Shown: positions 14,101 to 29,100 of the stretch, one piece after another
Layout of the letters: the number at the start of each line of letters is the position of its first letter
Position numbering within the stretch: the first letter of the stretch is position 1
NCBI GenBank assembly: GCA_013396525.1
Contig: VWYX01000219.1
Span: 620,001-684,000, forward strand
Direction: 5' to 3'
DNA from: Chaetorhynchus papuensis
Lineage: Eukaryota; Chordata; Aves; Passeriformes; Rhipiduridae
Length of the DNA: 64,000 bases
Notes under the pieces: model-generated
What the model was told of the DNA's origin: nothing
Databases searched by the model: none
The model's input: only the letters and a program-made list of their open reading frames with translations
Program-made: the position numbers and the translations under genes

Positions 14101-17100
14101 ACACGTTCACTTCTGCAGTGCTTTAGGGAAAACAGACTTCTCTAGGTTCTTATCCAGCTCTTCCTAACGTCGCAATTAAGCCATGCAATTTGTTCAGGGA
14201 AATTTTAAGCAGCGATGGCAAAGCACTGGGAGAGCTGGGTACCCAAGTCAGGTGGCTGGAACAGGTGTGAGCGATCTGAAGGAATCTGAATATTCTCCTC
14301 TAGCCCAGAATCCAAAGGCATCCAGAATTTAAGTCAAAATATCTGTTTCCAGCCAAAACAACAAATCCTCAACAAGCTCCAGAGGGTTTCAAGTTAAAAA
14401 ACCCTCAAAACACGAAAGCACACAAACATGAAGGGAGGAAAAACACCCACCAAAAACCTCCCAGAATAATAACCCCAAAGCCAGCGCACACACTCAAAAC
14501 CTCCTGCTTTAACGATTCCCTGACTAACGATTCCTGTGTTACGTTCTGCGGAAGTGGGGACTCAGTTCCTGCTCCAAAGGCTTCTGGAATAACCTTGTTC
14601 TGCATCTTAGTCAGATTTACAGAAATCTGGGATGTTCTGGGAAACACATTCAGTTTCTGGAGCCAGCAGCACACTCAACTGCACTGAGCATTAACTGACC
14701 TGATGAGTAACACGTAACGTATTAAATGAGGAAAATATGGAAACTCCAGGTTTCACAACTGTTTGCTACTAGTGTTTTTAATTAGAGCAATTATGCTAAC
14801 TGAACATTCCTTTCTAGATGCATTTTTCCTTGTCATCCAGGGAAAACAGTCAGCAATACTAATTAGATCTAGAAGTCAAATTTATTTAGTTTTATATCAA
14901 GCTGCACTTAAATGGATTTTTGAATTCCACTAGTAAATTATTATTTATGCAAAGCTGTCTCATCCTTTGCTATTACACACACATATACAAACAAATGCTT
15001 ATGCATATAAATATATGTATATAAAAATACACACACAGAGTTTCTAAATCAAAGTTGATTTTCCATTCAAGGCAAATAATTATCAAAATAAAATATCAGC
15101 TGTGCCTTTTGTGTTGAAATATTTTTTCTCTTCAAGGCACTGACCATAAAGAAGCTGGTTTGGCTTTTTCAGTGCAAATGTTTAGTGTTTCTCCAATATC
15201 TATCTGGCCATTCAGCTACATTCAAAGCTGGCTTAGCACTTCAAGTGCTCTCCTTCCCCAGATCTTAGCCAGTTATTTCAGGTCTATGACCATGACTTCC
15301 TATAAATGTGTCAGCAAATATTTGCAATTGATTCATCAGACCCTAAAAATATCTTTATGCACATTGATGACTTCAATTTCAGTATTTTAATGGTTATATT
15401 GGAAAAAAAGAGGTTATTTTAACATCACAATCTATTTTAAGCTATGCTTGCAAGCAGCAAAATAGAAATGAAAGCCAAAGTTATTTATAATATATGTATA
15501 TTTATACCCTCTGTGTGTATTTATACTATGTGTAAATACCTAAATATAATCACATCGCGGTGTGTTCACTCAAAAACAAACAAAAAAGATCCAGATCAGA
15601 TCCTTTCCAGGCTGATGTTGCAAGGAAAACTGGCAGCTCCAGAAACTTCCTCAGATCAATGACATTCACGGAAGGTTGTCCAGCTTCTGCCTTTCAGATT
15701 TAAAGACTCACATCTTGCATTGTCCTAACAGTACACTATTTCCTTTAAAAATATTCTAACGATATTCATAAATAATGCTCTCAAAATACAAAAGACTAAT
15801 TTCAAGCAGCACTATACTGAGATAGGAAGCCCCGTTCTGTCACAGTCCCAGCAGAGCCTGCCAGTGCAGATTTACACGCTGACATTTCTTATTTATTTAA
15901 TTTTTAACTAGTCGTCTGTCAGTTCACTTCACATCGGAAAGTTACAAACCAGTTAGCTATTTTTATGGGTTTTCATCCCCCTTGATAATAAATCAAGATG
16001 TTTCAGTGGTGTCTCCTGCACCCACACCCCGTGTTTTACGGGACAGCTGTGGGGGAGGGAAGAGTGACCTCTGAGTTATGAGTTTTGTGTAACTCAGATG
16101 GTCCTTTTTTAGTGCACCAGGGTACAACAGTGACCATCCGTGTTCCACTCCCTGCTCCCCACTCAAGAGTGACCACAAGGCTCGGCTGACTCATTCTGTC
16201 ACTGCTGATCTCTCCTCCCTCTGCAATTCAGATCCTCTGAGTAACAGTTCTGCCAACTGGGACCAAGAGAAGGAGTAAGAGATGCTGTTCCCATTGTTCA
16301 GAAGGATGAGTCACTGCACATCTGGGAACTGGGGGAATCAAGAAACACAAACACAAGGCCTCAGATGAGCCCACAATGCAGTATCGCTGTTGGGTTATTT
16401 TTTTTTAAAAATTGTTATTTTTTTAAACTGGCCTATCTGCAGTATAAAGTTTGGTGAAGCCAGAGAAAATAGTACAATTTGTTTAAAAACTGACTGGTGG
16501 GGGAGAAAGGGAGGAAAGCTGAAATGTAAACATATACTCCTGCTTCCTGAAATAGTCCTCTAAAGCTCTTTTTATATGCTAGATTATTTTGACCACAGCA
16601 TTCTCAAGGGGCAAAAGCCATGAAATAAAGAAATTTTTAATCTACCTATTATGTACTATGTGAATGCCATCTTAACATTAGCTCCAAATAAGTCACCATG
16701 AAAATAACTGATTGAATTCAACATCCCTGTCCCTTCAGGCTACGTTCAGAGCACATGGGAAATCTCCACAGAGAAATATTATAACTAATCTGGCATCACT
16801 TCCTTTGCCATTGATAGCCTCATTTTGGGCAGAGTTCCCAAGCAGTATTTATTTCATGGAAATAAATGCACAGCAATCATATGCAGATTACTTTAAAATA
16901 CTCTCAGAAACTCAGTAATTGGACATGTTCTGCAAGGCCAGAATTTATCAACTTGTCACTTTAACCCTTAGTTATTCCAAGCGAGCATTGGTCAGATCAT
17001 AAAGGACAGTGAAATATCCCATTGTCCAGTTCCCTAAAATACTGGCTCATTTCAAACTTTCCCTTCTGAAAAGCAGTTCCTCTAAATTGTGCTCTGAACT

Positions 17101-20100
17101 AAAAGACTTGAAAGGGGACCCTCTGTTCCAAATTGGCTTTTTTCCTCTCCTTGTCCCAAGGCCTTTTTGACATAATAATTATTTAGCCCTTCCTGATCAT
17201 TCTGTCTCTGGCTGCTAAATTTAGAGTGCACAACTTAAGGCAGACCTGTCAGTCTCAGCTTGTTTCAGATGATGAATTAAACCACAGAGGAAGGAAACGC
17301 TGTACTTCAAGGAAGCATCTAATACAGATCCAACAGAATTCCCCTAATAGCAAAACACCTCAAGAAAGAGATATTGCAAATAAACTGAAATAGATATTGC
17401 CACAAACTGCAGGAGAATCTGCAACGTGAGAAAACCTGGATAAAACATCAGTGTTGGTCACCCACCCTCTGCTCAGGAGCTGTAAAATATTCAGCAGCAG
17501 GGCTGAGAAACACAGGAAATCCAGGAGATCCCAGAAAGAAGTCTGGGCATCTCCCAGCTCTGAGATGTTGGATACACAAAAGGGATGGACTTAAAGCACT
17601 GACCCAATTTATATAAGGAACTATTCCATAAGGGCTGCTGGAGACACTACAGACAAAAAGCAAACTTGCAAGCAAAATCTTTGTTTTCAAATACTGAGAT
17701 CTCCTTTTTCCAAGTTTGCTGGGATGTCAATCACCTGTGACTGTAAGGGGTCTCAATGTTACCATGTCAGATGTTTTATAAAAGCAAAAGGCCCAAGGGA
17801 AGAGCAATGTTACAAAATAACCAGGAGACCAGTATTTGAAAATGTTGGCAATGTTAGCTCAGCCATGTTTTTGGGTACTGAAATTAGAACCGAAACCTCA
17901 CCATCAAAAAGTGAGAGAGAAAACGCTTTCCTTAGTGAGAGTTACTGGGCACAAGCAGCAGGTTGCCACCCTGGCCTCTGAACACACATCCTTTGGAAGT
18001 GAACAGGCTCAGGCTCTGCACCCTGCTTCTGTCCAAGGGCTAAAATTCTCCTGAGGGGCAGCTACAAACAAACAGCTCCCCCTCCCCAAGCCTGCAGGCT
18101 CCTTCAAGAGATTACTTCTAAATCTCTACTTCTATTCAGCCTCACTGCTAACAGGGCATGGATTTACTGCAGCCAGAAGCCTGTTCTCTCCTCTCTGACA
18201 GCTGATGAATTCAGTATTATTTTCCAAAGAGGTGAGCAAGTCTGTGCTTGTTAAGAATTCCCCCAGAGGATGCTGAAGTAACCTAAATTGCCCCGAAATG
18301 CTGATGCCCACTGGACACTGCAATTCTGTTCTACAGATATTCTACATCCTGTCTGGGCATCGAAATTTATTGACACAAGACAAACATTAATTTTTCATGC
18401 AATCGCCAGCTCCAATGCAGAGACCAACCGCTTTCTCCTTATTTAAGCTGTACAGAATTCCAGCTATCAAATCTCTCCAGGGTTATTTAACTTCCTCCTT
18501 AACAACAGCCTGAGCTCCTGGCTCCTATCCAGCAACTCCAGTGCTTATCCAAGTTGCTGCTATCTGGACCCTACAAACATACCAACTACAAAAAAGTACC
18601 ATATGGTTCCAAACTTCTAAAAATTACCTCTCCTTTCTCCTGCCTAGTCACACACAGTAGGTATCAGATGTTGAAGTCAGAGAATATTTTAAAAATTCGT
18701 TGTTTGTCAGCTCAGTACAAACAGGCAATGGAAAAATTTGTTTGTACACGTCAGGGTGGGTTTATATAAAGTCATCCTACATGACACATGGCCAAACTGT
18801 GCTTTGCAGCATACGGATAATAATAGGTGATAAATATTTATTTAATTCTCCAGAAAAAGTTTAGGCAAATCAGAGCTTCCACATCAGTACTAAGATTTGT
18901 GGAATCCTGTGACTGAAATTCCAGCCTTGCAGCTAAGAAACACTCACACAGGAGCAGAGTTCTTGTGCTGAAGGGCAACTCTTAACATGTGTTAGCTTTT
19001 TGCAGCAATCAAATACAGCAATTCTTTCTCCCAAGTGCTGCAAGGGAAAAACAACGTTACATTTTTTCCTGAAATTCTAGGTATTTCTACATCAACAGGA
19101 TGTAGATGAGATAAATTACTTTTGGACTAGGTTAACAATTCTGTCCATTTGTCTCAAATATGCACACCAGCAGCACTGCCTCCAGAAGGAAAGGAATTTT
19201 CTGTTAATAGACTAAGGCAGGCTCCATCCTACACTAAAAGCTTCAAGAAACATTAACAAAAAATCCCTGTAACTTTGATTTCACTCACACTTACTGTCCT
19301 AATCGCTGCTGTTCCTGCTTCACAGATTTGCAGTTGCTGGAAGAAAACCAGGTGCAAACAGCAGAGAAAACTGCACCGGCCACAAACAAAACACAAAGTT
19401 GCACAGTGCAACACAAACACGCTAAATTTTAGCTTTAAAAAAACATAAATCTAGAAAAATCCTTAACCAGACAGACCTGCATATCAGCCACAGTGATTGA
19501 GCATGTCCTACCAGTAGCCAGCAAGAGTCCAGGAGTGGATGCAAGGGGATAGAGACCAAATTCATGTGGAAGAATCACAGTCATGTCTAAACAACAAAAA
19601 TAGCCTGATGACTGCATCCAACATCAGCAGCGAGCCTGGCTCAGTCCTGGCACGACTGGACGCCAGACCTGCTCCTAAGCATCCCATGGAAGGATTCCTT
19701 CCTGTTTCCCTGCCAACTGTCCAAGGGAATCCATTGTCTGCAAGTGCTGCCAGAGCCCTTTCATCTCCCACACCGGAGGTTCTCCGTGGAGCCGAGCGAG
19801 CGCACGCCAGGCTCAGCTTCTCATTCCAGGCACAGCCAGCTCAGCACCCCAAAGGCAACTGGAACAACACTCCTGCCACAGTTGGAACAAAGTCCCGAGC
19901 TGGGGAAGGAAGGATGGATCCAAGATTCTGGCCCATCACCAGCAAATTATCCCGTTTATTCTCAGTGGGCAGCTGCCACGGAAAAACGGGCGTTTTCAAC
20001 TAACACAGCAGAATTTAGAAGCAACTGGATGTATTCACATCCCCTGGAATGATGCACAGTCCCGTTATTCCGTGACCCCAGGCCCATGCTTTGTTCCCAG

Positions 20101-23100
20101 CAGGTCAGAATGCAAACCTGAAACTTGCTTTGTTTACAGGAGACATCTGCAGAACCAGAACAGACAGTGACAAAAGAATAAGTACCTTCTGGATTAATCT
20201 AGTCAGCAGTACTGACTACCTGATCAAGACTAAATCACAAGTTTACCAGCGAGTTTCCCTTTCAAATCTTATCAGATCAAGGGATGGGAAATAAATATCT
20301 TAGATCTCGTGGGCTGAAAAAGCAGCTAACACCAGCCATGAGAGAATGTTGAGCTTGGACTTTTCCATGGCAGGTGGCCAGCTGGAAAGCTCAGCAGCTT
20401 GGATGCACTTACAAGAGGCATAACCTTGAGTATCTTGCAGAACGATGCTTCCTGCTCCACTCACACACCAAAGATTCGCTGCAGTGTCCTAATGCTCCAC
20501 TTTCTGGGGAAATATCAGCTCAGACACGATGTACTGAAATTTGTCTGTTGTTCAGTGGTGACTATAAGGATTGCAAAGCATCACTTATCCCTCACCTTTG
20601 GTGACCTGAAATAAACTTCAGTTCCCATTCGCAATCAAGTCAAGTTTTGTCTGTGATCGTATTTATAGGCATTATCTTGCATGGTTTTTTATCTACTTGC
20701 ATCAAACCATATCAGCTATTCTAAATACTCTCTCCCTTCCTGATGCCTGTTTGGCATGAAGAAGAGAAATTCTCCAAATCTGCACTTAAACCTTTACCCT
20801 ATTGATACTGCAGTATGAAGATTTCATGCAACCTAAACTACTTTTAATTTAATTTCAGAATTTTTTCTCTTCTCTCTCTTCTCTTTCTTGGAAACAAATC
20901 TAAAGATGAAATATGTGATCAGAAATAAGTGACAGCTTCCATCCTCAAGGCTTCATCTACACACAGAAATTAATCAAGCCACAGTGGAAAATGAAGTGAG
21001 TTTAACAAACTTTTCCAAGCTGTTGAGCAGACTAGCCTATAAAAAAAAAAATCCTAATTAAAGCCTTGGTCACATCCTACTGAACTGGAGAGAGGGCAGC
21101 AGTCCAGCCACGTGGATGGCCAGCTGAACTCCCTGCAACCAAGAATGCATGTGCTGGGCTGGAAGAAAGGAGACAGAAAAAGAGGATATAGTAGGTAGCT
21201 CTTTTGTCTCCTGCCCACATCTCACACCATTACTGATTCACTACTGTACTCTGACCAGACTGAAACCACATGGATCAAGGTCTTGAATTCAGAGGTGGAA
21301 TGAAATGGGAAAGAGCTCCATCAATAAACCAGGACTTTTTCAGTTTGAGATTTTACTGAGTTTTCCAAAGTAGAATTAAGCAAGTATCAAGGAAAGCAAG
21401 TCAAATTAAGAGCTTTGGGGGTGGGGTGGAGAGCAGACCTTCTAAGGACAAACACCAACAGTTTGTTCAGGAGGAAAGCCAAGTGAAGCACAAGTCTGCC
21501 ACAGTCTGACTGCAGGAATCTGTGTTGTATACAGAGGAGACATTTGAAAGGTGTCAATAAATTACTTCTCAGAGCAACATGTTTTCCACTTTCTCAAACA
21601 GAAAATCTTGCATGATGTTTCCAAGAAGTTTTCCTGCCCTTCCCCAAATCCTAAGTCAATAATAGAGCGAAACAGGTTTACTCTTCAGAGCTGCTTTAGG
21701 TACAGCTGCAAACTCATGAGAAGGTGGGGACCACGCTGCCTTCTGCCTTTGTGACAGAAGCCTCCCCATCAGTGCAGCTGAGAAAGGAGACGTGAAACAC
21801 TGGGCTAACCTCACCCTTCTCCTCTGGGAAGGGAACTCAACAGCTCTGCTCCCTCCACTAGTGTCTGCTTATCAGCTGGTTAGTTTGTGATCCTTTGGAG
21901 CACTGAGATCTTTCCTGGAACAGCATCACGTTCAGATGCATCTTAAGTCATCTGATCTATGAAACCCTCCCCTGCTGCACAGCTACCACTGCACATAAAC
22001 CCAGAAGCCAAAAGTCAAACACTGTTTCTTCCCTTCCTCTGCTCTCCTCCTCCTCCTCCTCCACACTCAGTACATGTGAAACAGAGCCTGGATCTGAACA
22101 GTCCATGAACACTTCAGATACTCTGATAACTCGGAACACTAACATTGAAAAAACTAATCTTTGAGGTACAGACATCTTATTTTGGCATCAGGAAAGGAAC
22201 CATTGCTTGGGAGAAGAATCACTGAGATAAAGACACTGCCATCACTCCTTGGCAAGCAGCAGGTTAAGGCAACTCGTGCCCACTTGTGATGCCCATTGCT
22301 TTGCTCCTTCCCCAGCAGCAGTGTCACCCCCTCAGCTGTACTCGGTCACTCCCAGGCTGCATTCTGCCTCTTCCCTAAGAGCAGCTTCCAAAAAACCCAC
22401 TTGTGCCAATGTAAGCAAGAGCACAATGCAAAGCAGAACTCCCCAAACCACCATTTCCTATTGCTCACTGGATTACTGTGGCCCAGAGCTACAGCCCAAG
22501 GTAAGCTGAAGCCAAGAGTGGTTTGCATTCAGTAAAACTCTCCATGTTTTAAGGCAAAACAGGCTTGCCTGGGGAACAGCAGGAGCAGGGGAATAAACAG
22601 AAGAACAGTAGATTAAAGACATTACAATCTTTTTGAGAAGTCATTGCAAAAAGGGCAGGATCTGGACAGGTAGCAAGGGTACAACATCACCACCTGAGCA
22701 GGTTACTGCTGCCTAACCATCCTACCTGCAATTTCCTTTTCATCTTTCTGTCAGGTCCCATCCTTTAAAAAACATGGGCTCATTAACCATAATTCACTGT
22801 CAGTGTGACAAGTAAAGAACAACTTCAAATATCTGTAAAGTATAAAAAACCAGAAGATATGCCAATAAGACCTTCTCATAAAAACAGACCTAGTTTTCAA
22901 TGTTTTGCTTATTTGTTCATCTGTTCTTTTACTTGTTCTTGATCCTACATAGCTTAGAATAAACTAGGATATTCAGGAAAGCTTGAAAGCATTCATTGCC
23001 CATTATCCTATTAAATTCAGTGGCTCCTTTGAAAAATCCAAGCCTTAACCTCTTACTGTTTTTTCTTCTCAAGGGAACCTTTTAGAAAATTTTTAAAGGC

Positions 23101-26100
23101 ACTGAAAACACCCTTGCTGGCTGTGCCAGTTCTAGGTGAAAAGCACAAGGTTTGGTACCAATAAAAAGCTGAATGGGTACCAAAGGAAAGCTGAATCACT
23201 ACAAAGAACATATAAATGAGGTACAAAAGGCTGACTTGTAAAACTGGAACTTTCTGAAGTGCACTGTCAGCACTGCTGCTCTGAGCAGAAAGCCATGTCA
23301 GGGAGACAGGCTTAACAAAACCAGTCCCCTCTTCTTGGGCAGTGCCTGGTTTTTTCCTCCAGTTTCCTGAAGCCAACCACAGGGTCAGAAAACTGCTAAT
23401 ATAGCACACAGCAAGTAGCAGGAGCTCTCTCTTTTCCTTCACACAGCTAAGCCAGTCCTTGCAGGATCCTGAAGTAGTGCACATAGCTTTCATACAACAA
23501 AAACTCTGAACTCCCATATCATGGGAACACAAATGTAAAAGTCTCCTTTTCAGTTGTATCTTTGAGAGTGAAGGGATGAAACCAGTCTGACAAGTGGGGC
23601 CCTTCACTAGAAACAATATTCTCTGTTTTTAGGCAGATAAACATTAACATATATGTCTCTGCATAATGAAGTATTTTTGTACCAACTAAAATAAAAGTTC
23701 TCCTCGTGCTACCATGGTTTTAACCTACGCAGATGCTCATTACTGAATATATGAGTTCTCTCCTGCTTCCACCAAATTTCAGAAGGAACCCTTCATTAGA
23801 CTCCCTTTGTCATTCAAAGGGTGCACCTTTAAATGAGTCTCACTTCTCAAGATTTCTGGAATACATTTTTATTACTGGGAATCTCTAAGGTGATACTAGT
23901 TGCCAATTTTAAAGTCTCCTGAATGATTGAGGTCCATTAGAAACTTTCTGAGTATGAAATTAAACAGCACAATCAAAAGCTAAAGGCTGCTCACTGGGCT
24001 GGATTTGTCTGTGCCCAGACCTTTCCTGCACACTAGAAAGGGATAAAGAGATTACTCCAGTGGTTTGTAGCTGCACTTGGGTACTGGCTCAGACAGCCTG
24101 AACTGGAAGTTTCCTTCCTTGTTTCTCACAGCATGTGCCAGCATTTCTTGATGGGAATGCAAAGATTAATTACAGCTGTACTTGCTCTGAACAAATCCTC
24201 ATATTCAATACAGTCCTGCAAGATTTAGAGTAGCACTAATTAGGGCTTAGAACAACAATTCTGCAAAGACAAACATAACGAGTATTTTTTCTAATTATTT
24301 TATGCATAATAAAATTAAAGCTTCTTTCCAGAACCAAGGTGGCATTTATTCTCAAGAGCTGGGAGCCAAAAGGACTTTTCCAGCCTAAGAAAATTAGATT
24401 TAGTGTTTCAGTGCCGTTGTTGAAGGTAAGACATCAAACCAAAACCACTTCCATACAGAGGTAAGGGTGAGTAAAAAATCTTTTGGGACACCCAGACAGT
24501 TCTCTAAGGGGCTCAGTTACTAAGAGGCAAAGACAAAAAGTCTGTCCTTAGTAAAATACACATAAGGAAAAGGAAATCTTTCAACCAGAAAAATGGCAAT
24601 CATTAGGCAAGATGCAAATGCTTGCAACGAATTTTCACCATGGGAGCTGTAAATATGAAGTTGTTCCTCTCATTTCTCTTAACCACACCAAAAATACAGT
24701 CAAGATGTATTGGCTTCCAAGGGCCAAGAGCACACAGCTCCTACGGGAAGCCTTACATAGTACAAGAGTTTTTAATCTGCCTCCAAGAACCTGCAAGTTA
24801 AAGGTAGGGCCACACTATGTCTGAATTTCAGCCTTTTGGTACCCATAGAGAGCAGAGCATTAATGAAGTGCACTAATTATACATCTTAGAGACTTTAGAG
24901 GTGATTTTGCACCAAGTTTTTGATCTTTAAATAATGTAAAAATTAAAAAATTGTAGCGTGCTCGGAATTCACTATACAGAATAGCAGGACACCAGTAGCA
25001 CAGCTCTTTTTATTCAGGTCCATCTCAGCTCCCATATGGTAGGCATATCAATTTCTTGTTATCCACTTATTTATTATGTATGATCTGCTCATTACTTTCC
25101 AACTTATCCTCCCAATTCCATGCAGGCTACATTTCACCCAGCTGTTGCACTTTGTCATAACCTGAGGTCAGGAGAAATCCATGGCAAGAACCCTTCTATT
25201 TTTCCACCGAGCATTTAGCACTCAATGCTTGGCTGAGGCTTCAGGTAGGTACAGTAACAAACTGCTGTTCTCCAAGACTTTTCCACTTGCACTGTTTTAA
25301 AAAAGTCATAATTCATGACCTTTCTGGTTCTTCTAATTTCTCTCCAACAGCAGAACATATTTAAGAATGGCTAATGACTGTTTTACCCATCACAGCTTTC
25401 TAAGGTTGGTTCTGCCTCAGAGAGCAGCTCCTGTCACTGAGAAAAGATATTGCAAGAGCAGGTTTTGCTAGAATTCACAATGATTTGCAGTGATTCTCTA
25501 AATGGTTGTGAATCCAGCCTACTTTAAATTCTAGTTCTTCTCACCTCTTGTTGAATGGCACTTAAAGCAAAACTGAGAGTACCAAGTGCAGCATTCCTTC
25601 CTGTGGGTGACAGCCAACACCTCCAACTGTGCCTCCTGCTGCAGCTCAGTCCTCAGGCTGAATCCCTGACTGGCAAGACACCCTGGCACAGCCAAACCCC
25701 ACACTGCTCCAGGAGCTCGCTGGTGGCAGCAGGCCCATTAACATATCTCATTTAAACATTTATTTTTAGACTATTGCAAATGTAATAGGAGACTGAGGAT
25801 TTAACTTCTGCAGATGCAAACTGATGAACTCTACAGACTTAGCCAATATCCACGGAATTTCATGTGATGGTTTCCAGCTGCATTTTGCTTTGTTATCTCT
25901 CAATTTTTAATGAAACCTAAACTATAACTCACAAACTTTCACCTCCTTTAACAAAATGCCACTTCTGTTTGAGGGTTCTTACTCGAGATCCTGCTCTGAA
26001 AAACAAATTTTCCTATTTGGTCATAGAGACAGGATTAGAAGCCAGGGACTCCAGCTGCTAATCCTTCCTGCTGCAGAGCAGCCACCATGCTTTGCAGTAT

Positions 26101-29100
26101 TCACTTAAACAAGCAATTAACTTATCCTGCTGTACAAAGATGAGTCAGACTCCATAACCCGACCATAAACTTTGGAGGTCTTGGGACTGGAAACAGAACT
26201 AGAACTAAGAATTTAAATCTGGATCTCTGGCACTTAATTGCCATGACACTGGGCTAAAACCTTGCTCGGATATTTAATTAAGAAACATCTCCATAACTCT
26301 CCCTTCTGTACAAGTCCAGAGCAGGTTATTATTCATGCTGCATTGATAAAGTCTGCAAGTCAGTGATCTTTTGGGTTAATATGACATCTTTTGTCAGATG
26401 AGGCCACTGTTTCAAAATTCTAACATTAAAAAAACCAGATTATAATGGACTATTATTATATATATAAAATACAGCATTATCATTCCTTATATGTACTAGC
26501 TATAATTCAGACAAGCCTATTTACCATCCACAGCTTCACAATTAGCTTTAAAAAAGAAAAAAAATCATGTAATATTGTTAGAAACAGAGATACTTGACTT
26601 TCAGCACTAATAGTGTGCAAATACAAAAAAATAAGGCTCAGCAACAGAAAACATGAGTTTCTGCACTGTAGCTCTACTGTCAAGCCCTTGTTTTGTAAAA
26701 AAATTTGTGGGTTAGAGTGGTATGTCCCATCCAGATCTAGAAAAGAAAACAAAAAACCCATGTAACTTCCCAGAAATAATTTAGTTTCACAGGAGTTCTG
26801 CAAGCTAGGAAATACCCATGCAGAGCTCAAAGTAATTTGGCAAAGAGTTGCTGCCTAGTCCCAATTACATGCATTAAATGGTAACAAGATTTCCCAGGCT
26901 GGCACTTTGAACAGCGTGGTTATTGCCTTTGTACATCTCACCAGCATTGGTCAAGCCTCGGTGGATTTCACTGATGAAATATGAGAGTTTCACGGCTCTG
27001 GGAAAAAAAAAAAAATCACCCCTACAGAATAGGCAACATTCAGAGTCTCTTGTGTAAGCTCATATTCAAACAGTAGCTTGCAAAGAGAAGAGCTCATTTT
27101 TGTGTTACAGCCAATGGTGTAAGCTGGGCTCGATCTGACACTCGGTATTTCCTCAAGTGCATCAGCAAGTGTCTCACAGCGATGCCAGGCACAAGTGTTG
27201 CTGCACTTCAGGGCTGTGCCATATGTGCTGAAAGAGCAAATTGCCCAGAAATATGCTTTTAGGGCTGGCTCTACTCTGCCATTGCATCTTGAAGAGAAAT
27301 AATCAGTTGGAAACTTGATACTTCAGGATTCAGGAAATCTCTGCTGAAGTGCACTGAAGAATTCTTACAAAATACAGCCCACTGCTGTAGATTTCACTGA
27401 ATATGTCACTTCAAAAATCACCTACTTCTCACATTAAGTCAGTTCTCTGCTGCTCCATCTCTCAAGTCACTTGGCTTCAGTCAAATGCTGCCACAAAATC
27501 TCACAGTGCCTCAGGGCCAAAGTACAGCCCAACTCCTGATTGCATCACTGCTGTACCGAGCAGTTCTGTGCAAAAATAAAGACATTTAAGCCACAGTTTG
27601 CTTACTCTGAATCACGAATTAGTGTGAATAACTGGTGCCTCCCCTCCACACTGCTCAGAACACACAGCTGGCTGCCTGTGAGGCTTTGAAGCCATCAGCT
27701 CCTTGCATGGGGAGAATGCAGCCACAAAGCTCTCCTACCCCAAGGAGCAGGCTGCTCCCTCTGCAGTGTTCCAGCACACTGCCTGTCCTGGCAGGCAGAA
27801 TTTAACCAATTCCAGGGTCTGCTTAAAGGAAAAACAACAAACCCCGTAGTTAATTCTCAGGGGAGTGACCCAGGTCCTATTGCAAATATCCCCCAATTCC
27901 CCCTCACCTCAAACACACAGAGAATGGTGAATGAATATAAAAGAAAGGGTCTTTAAAACATTTTCCAGAGTCTTCCCACATCCAAGGCTTCAGAGGCTCT
28001 CAGTATTTGAAGTATTAATGGAAGCGTTCCATACAATTCCCTGTGCACACATCTAAAAATAGCTACGGACACAGTAGTAAGGTTTTTGTCTATATTTGCA
28101 AGAGTCTTACTTCCCTCTCAGGAACCACAACTTCCCATTAATGCTGACATTTATTTTTTCTTTAAATAAGAGCTATTAAAACACCAGAAAGTCTTTTAAC
28201 AGTGCAATGAACATCAATAATAATATTAATACATCAATAACAACAATTGCAATTGATATTCTGGTGATGGATCATGAACATATTCTCTGTATCAACAATG
28301 TCAATTTTGCTCTAAGAACTGATGAAGCCACATGATGGCCTTGGCAGATCTGCTCATCACTATACATCTGTTCTGCCCGTGACAGAAATATAATTTTTTT
28401 TTCCCTGCCAAGTCCTATTTGTCCCATCTTTACCCACAACGCCATCAAGCACACCAAGAGTATCTAACCTTGTGTCAGACTTTTTGTTCTGGACACATTA
28501 AAGAAGAAGAGAATGGCTTCTCACATTCTCACACTAGAGACCTGAGAGGATGGAAAAAACAAAAAAAAAAAAATCCCAAACCACAAAATGGAACAGAAAC
28601 CACATGACCAAAGCAATTCCTACCTCGGCCTTGGTCTCCATGGTTTATAGCATAAAAGGAAATGTCATTTATGTGTGAAAGAGAGCCTGCAGATACCCAC
28701 ACCCAAACTCCCAAATACACCCAAGTACTTGTCATTAGGCTCAAAGTGAAGAAGCTTCCACCCTTGCAGCTAAATCCTGCTGGAAATCCCAGGGCCCTTT
28801 CTCCAGAAACCATTCCCAGTGGGATTTGTCTCCCCCTGCTGGGAATGGAGGATTTGCAGCCCCCTGCCCAAAGTACCCCAGGCACCCTCCTAAGAACAAA
28901 CGTCAAGGGACAGCTGGAGACTCGTGACCAATGTATTCCTTTCTGACACACAGACAGAAAATGGGGTGGGGGACATAATGAGGGCAGGGGAGAAGGGAGA
29001 AGAATCCCATTCTGATTACAAAGGAATTCCTATTGCAGTAGTTAAAAAACGAGGACAGACGTGACAATGGAAGCAAACATACAATGAAGCTTTTGTCCCC

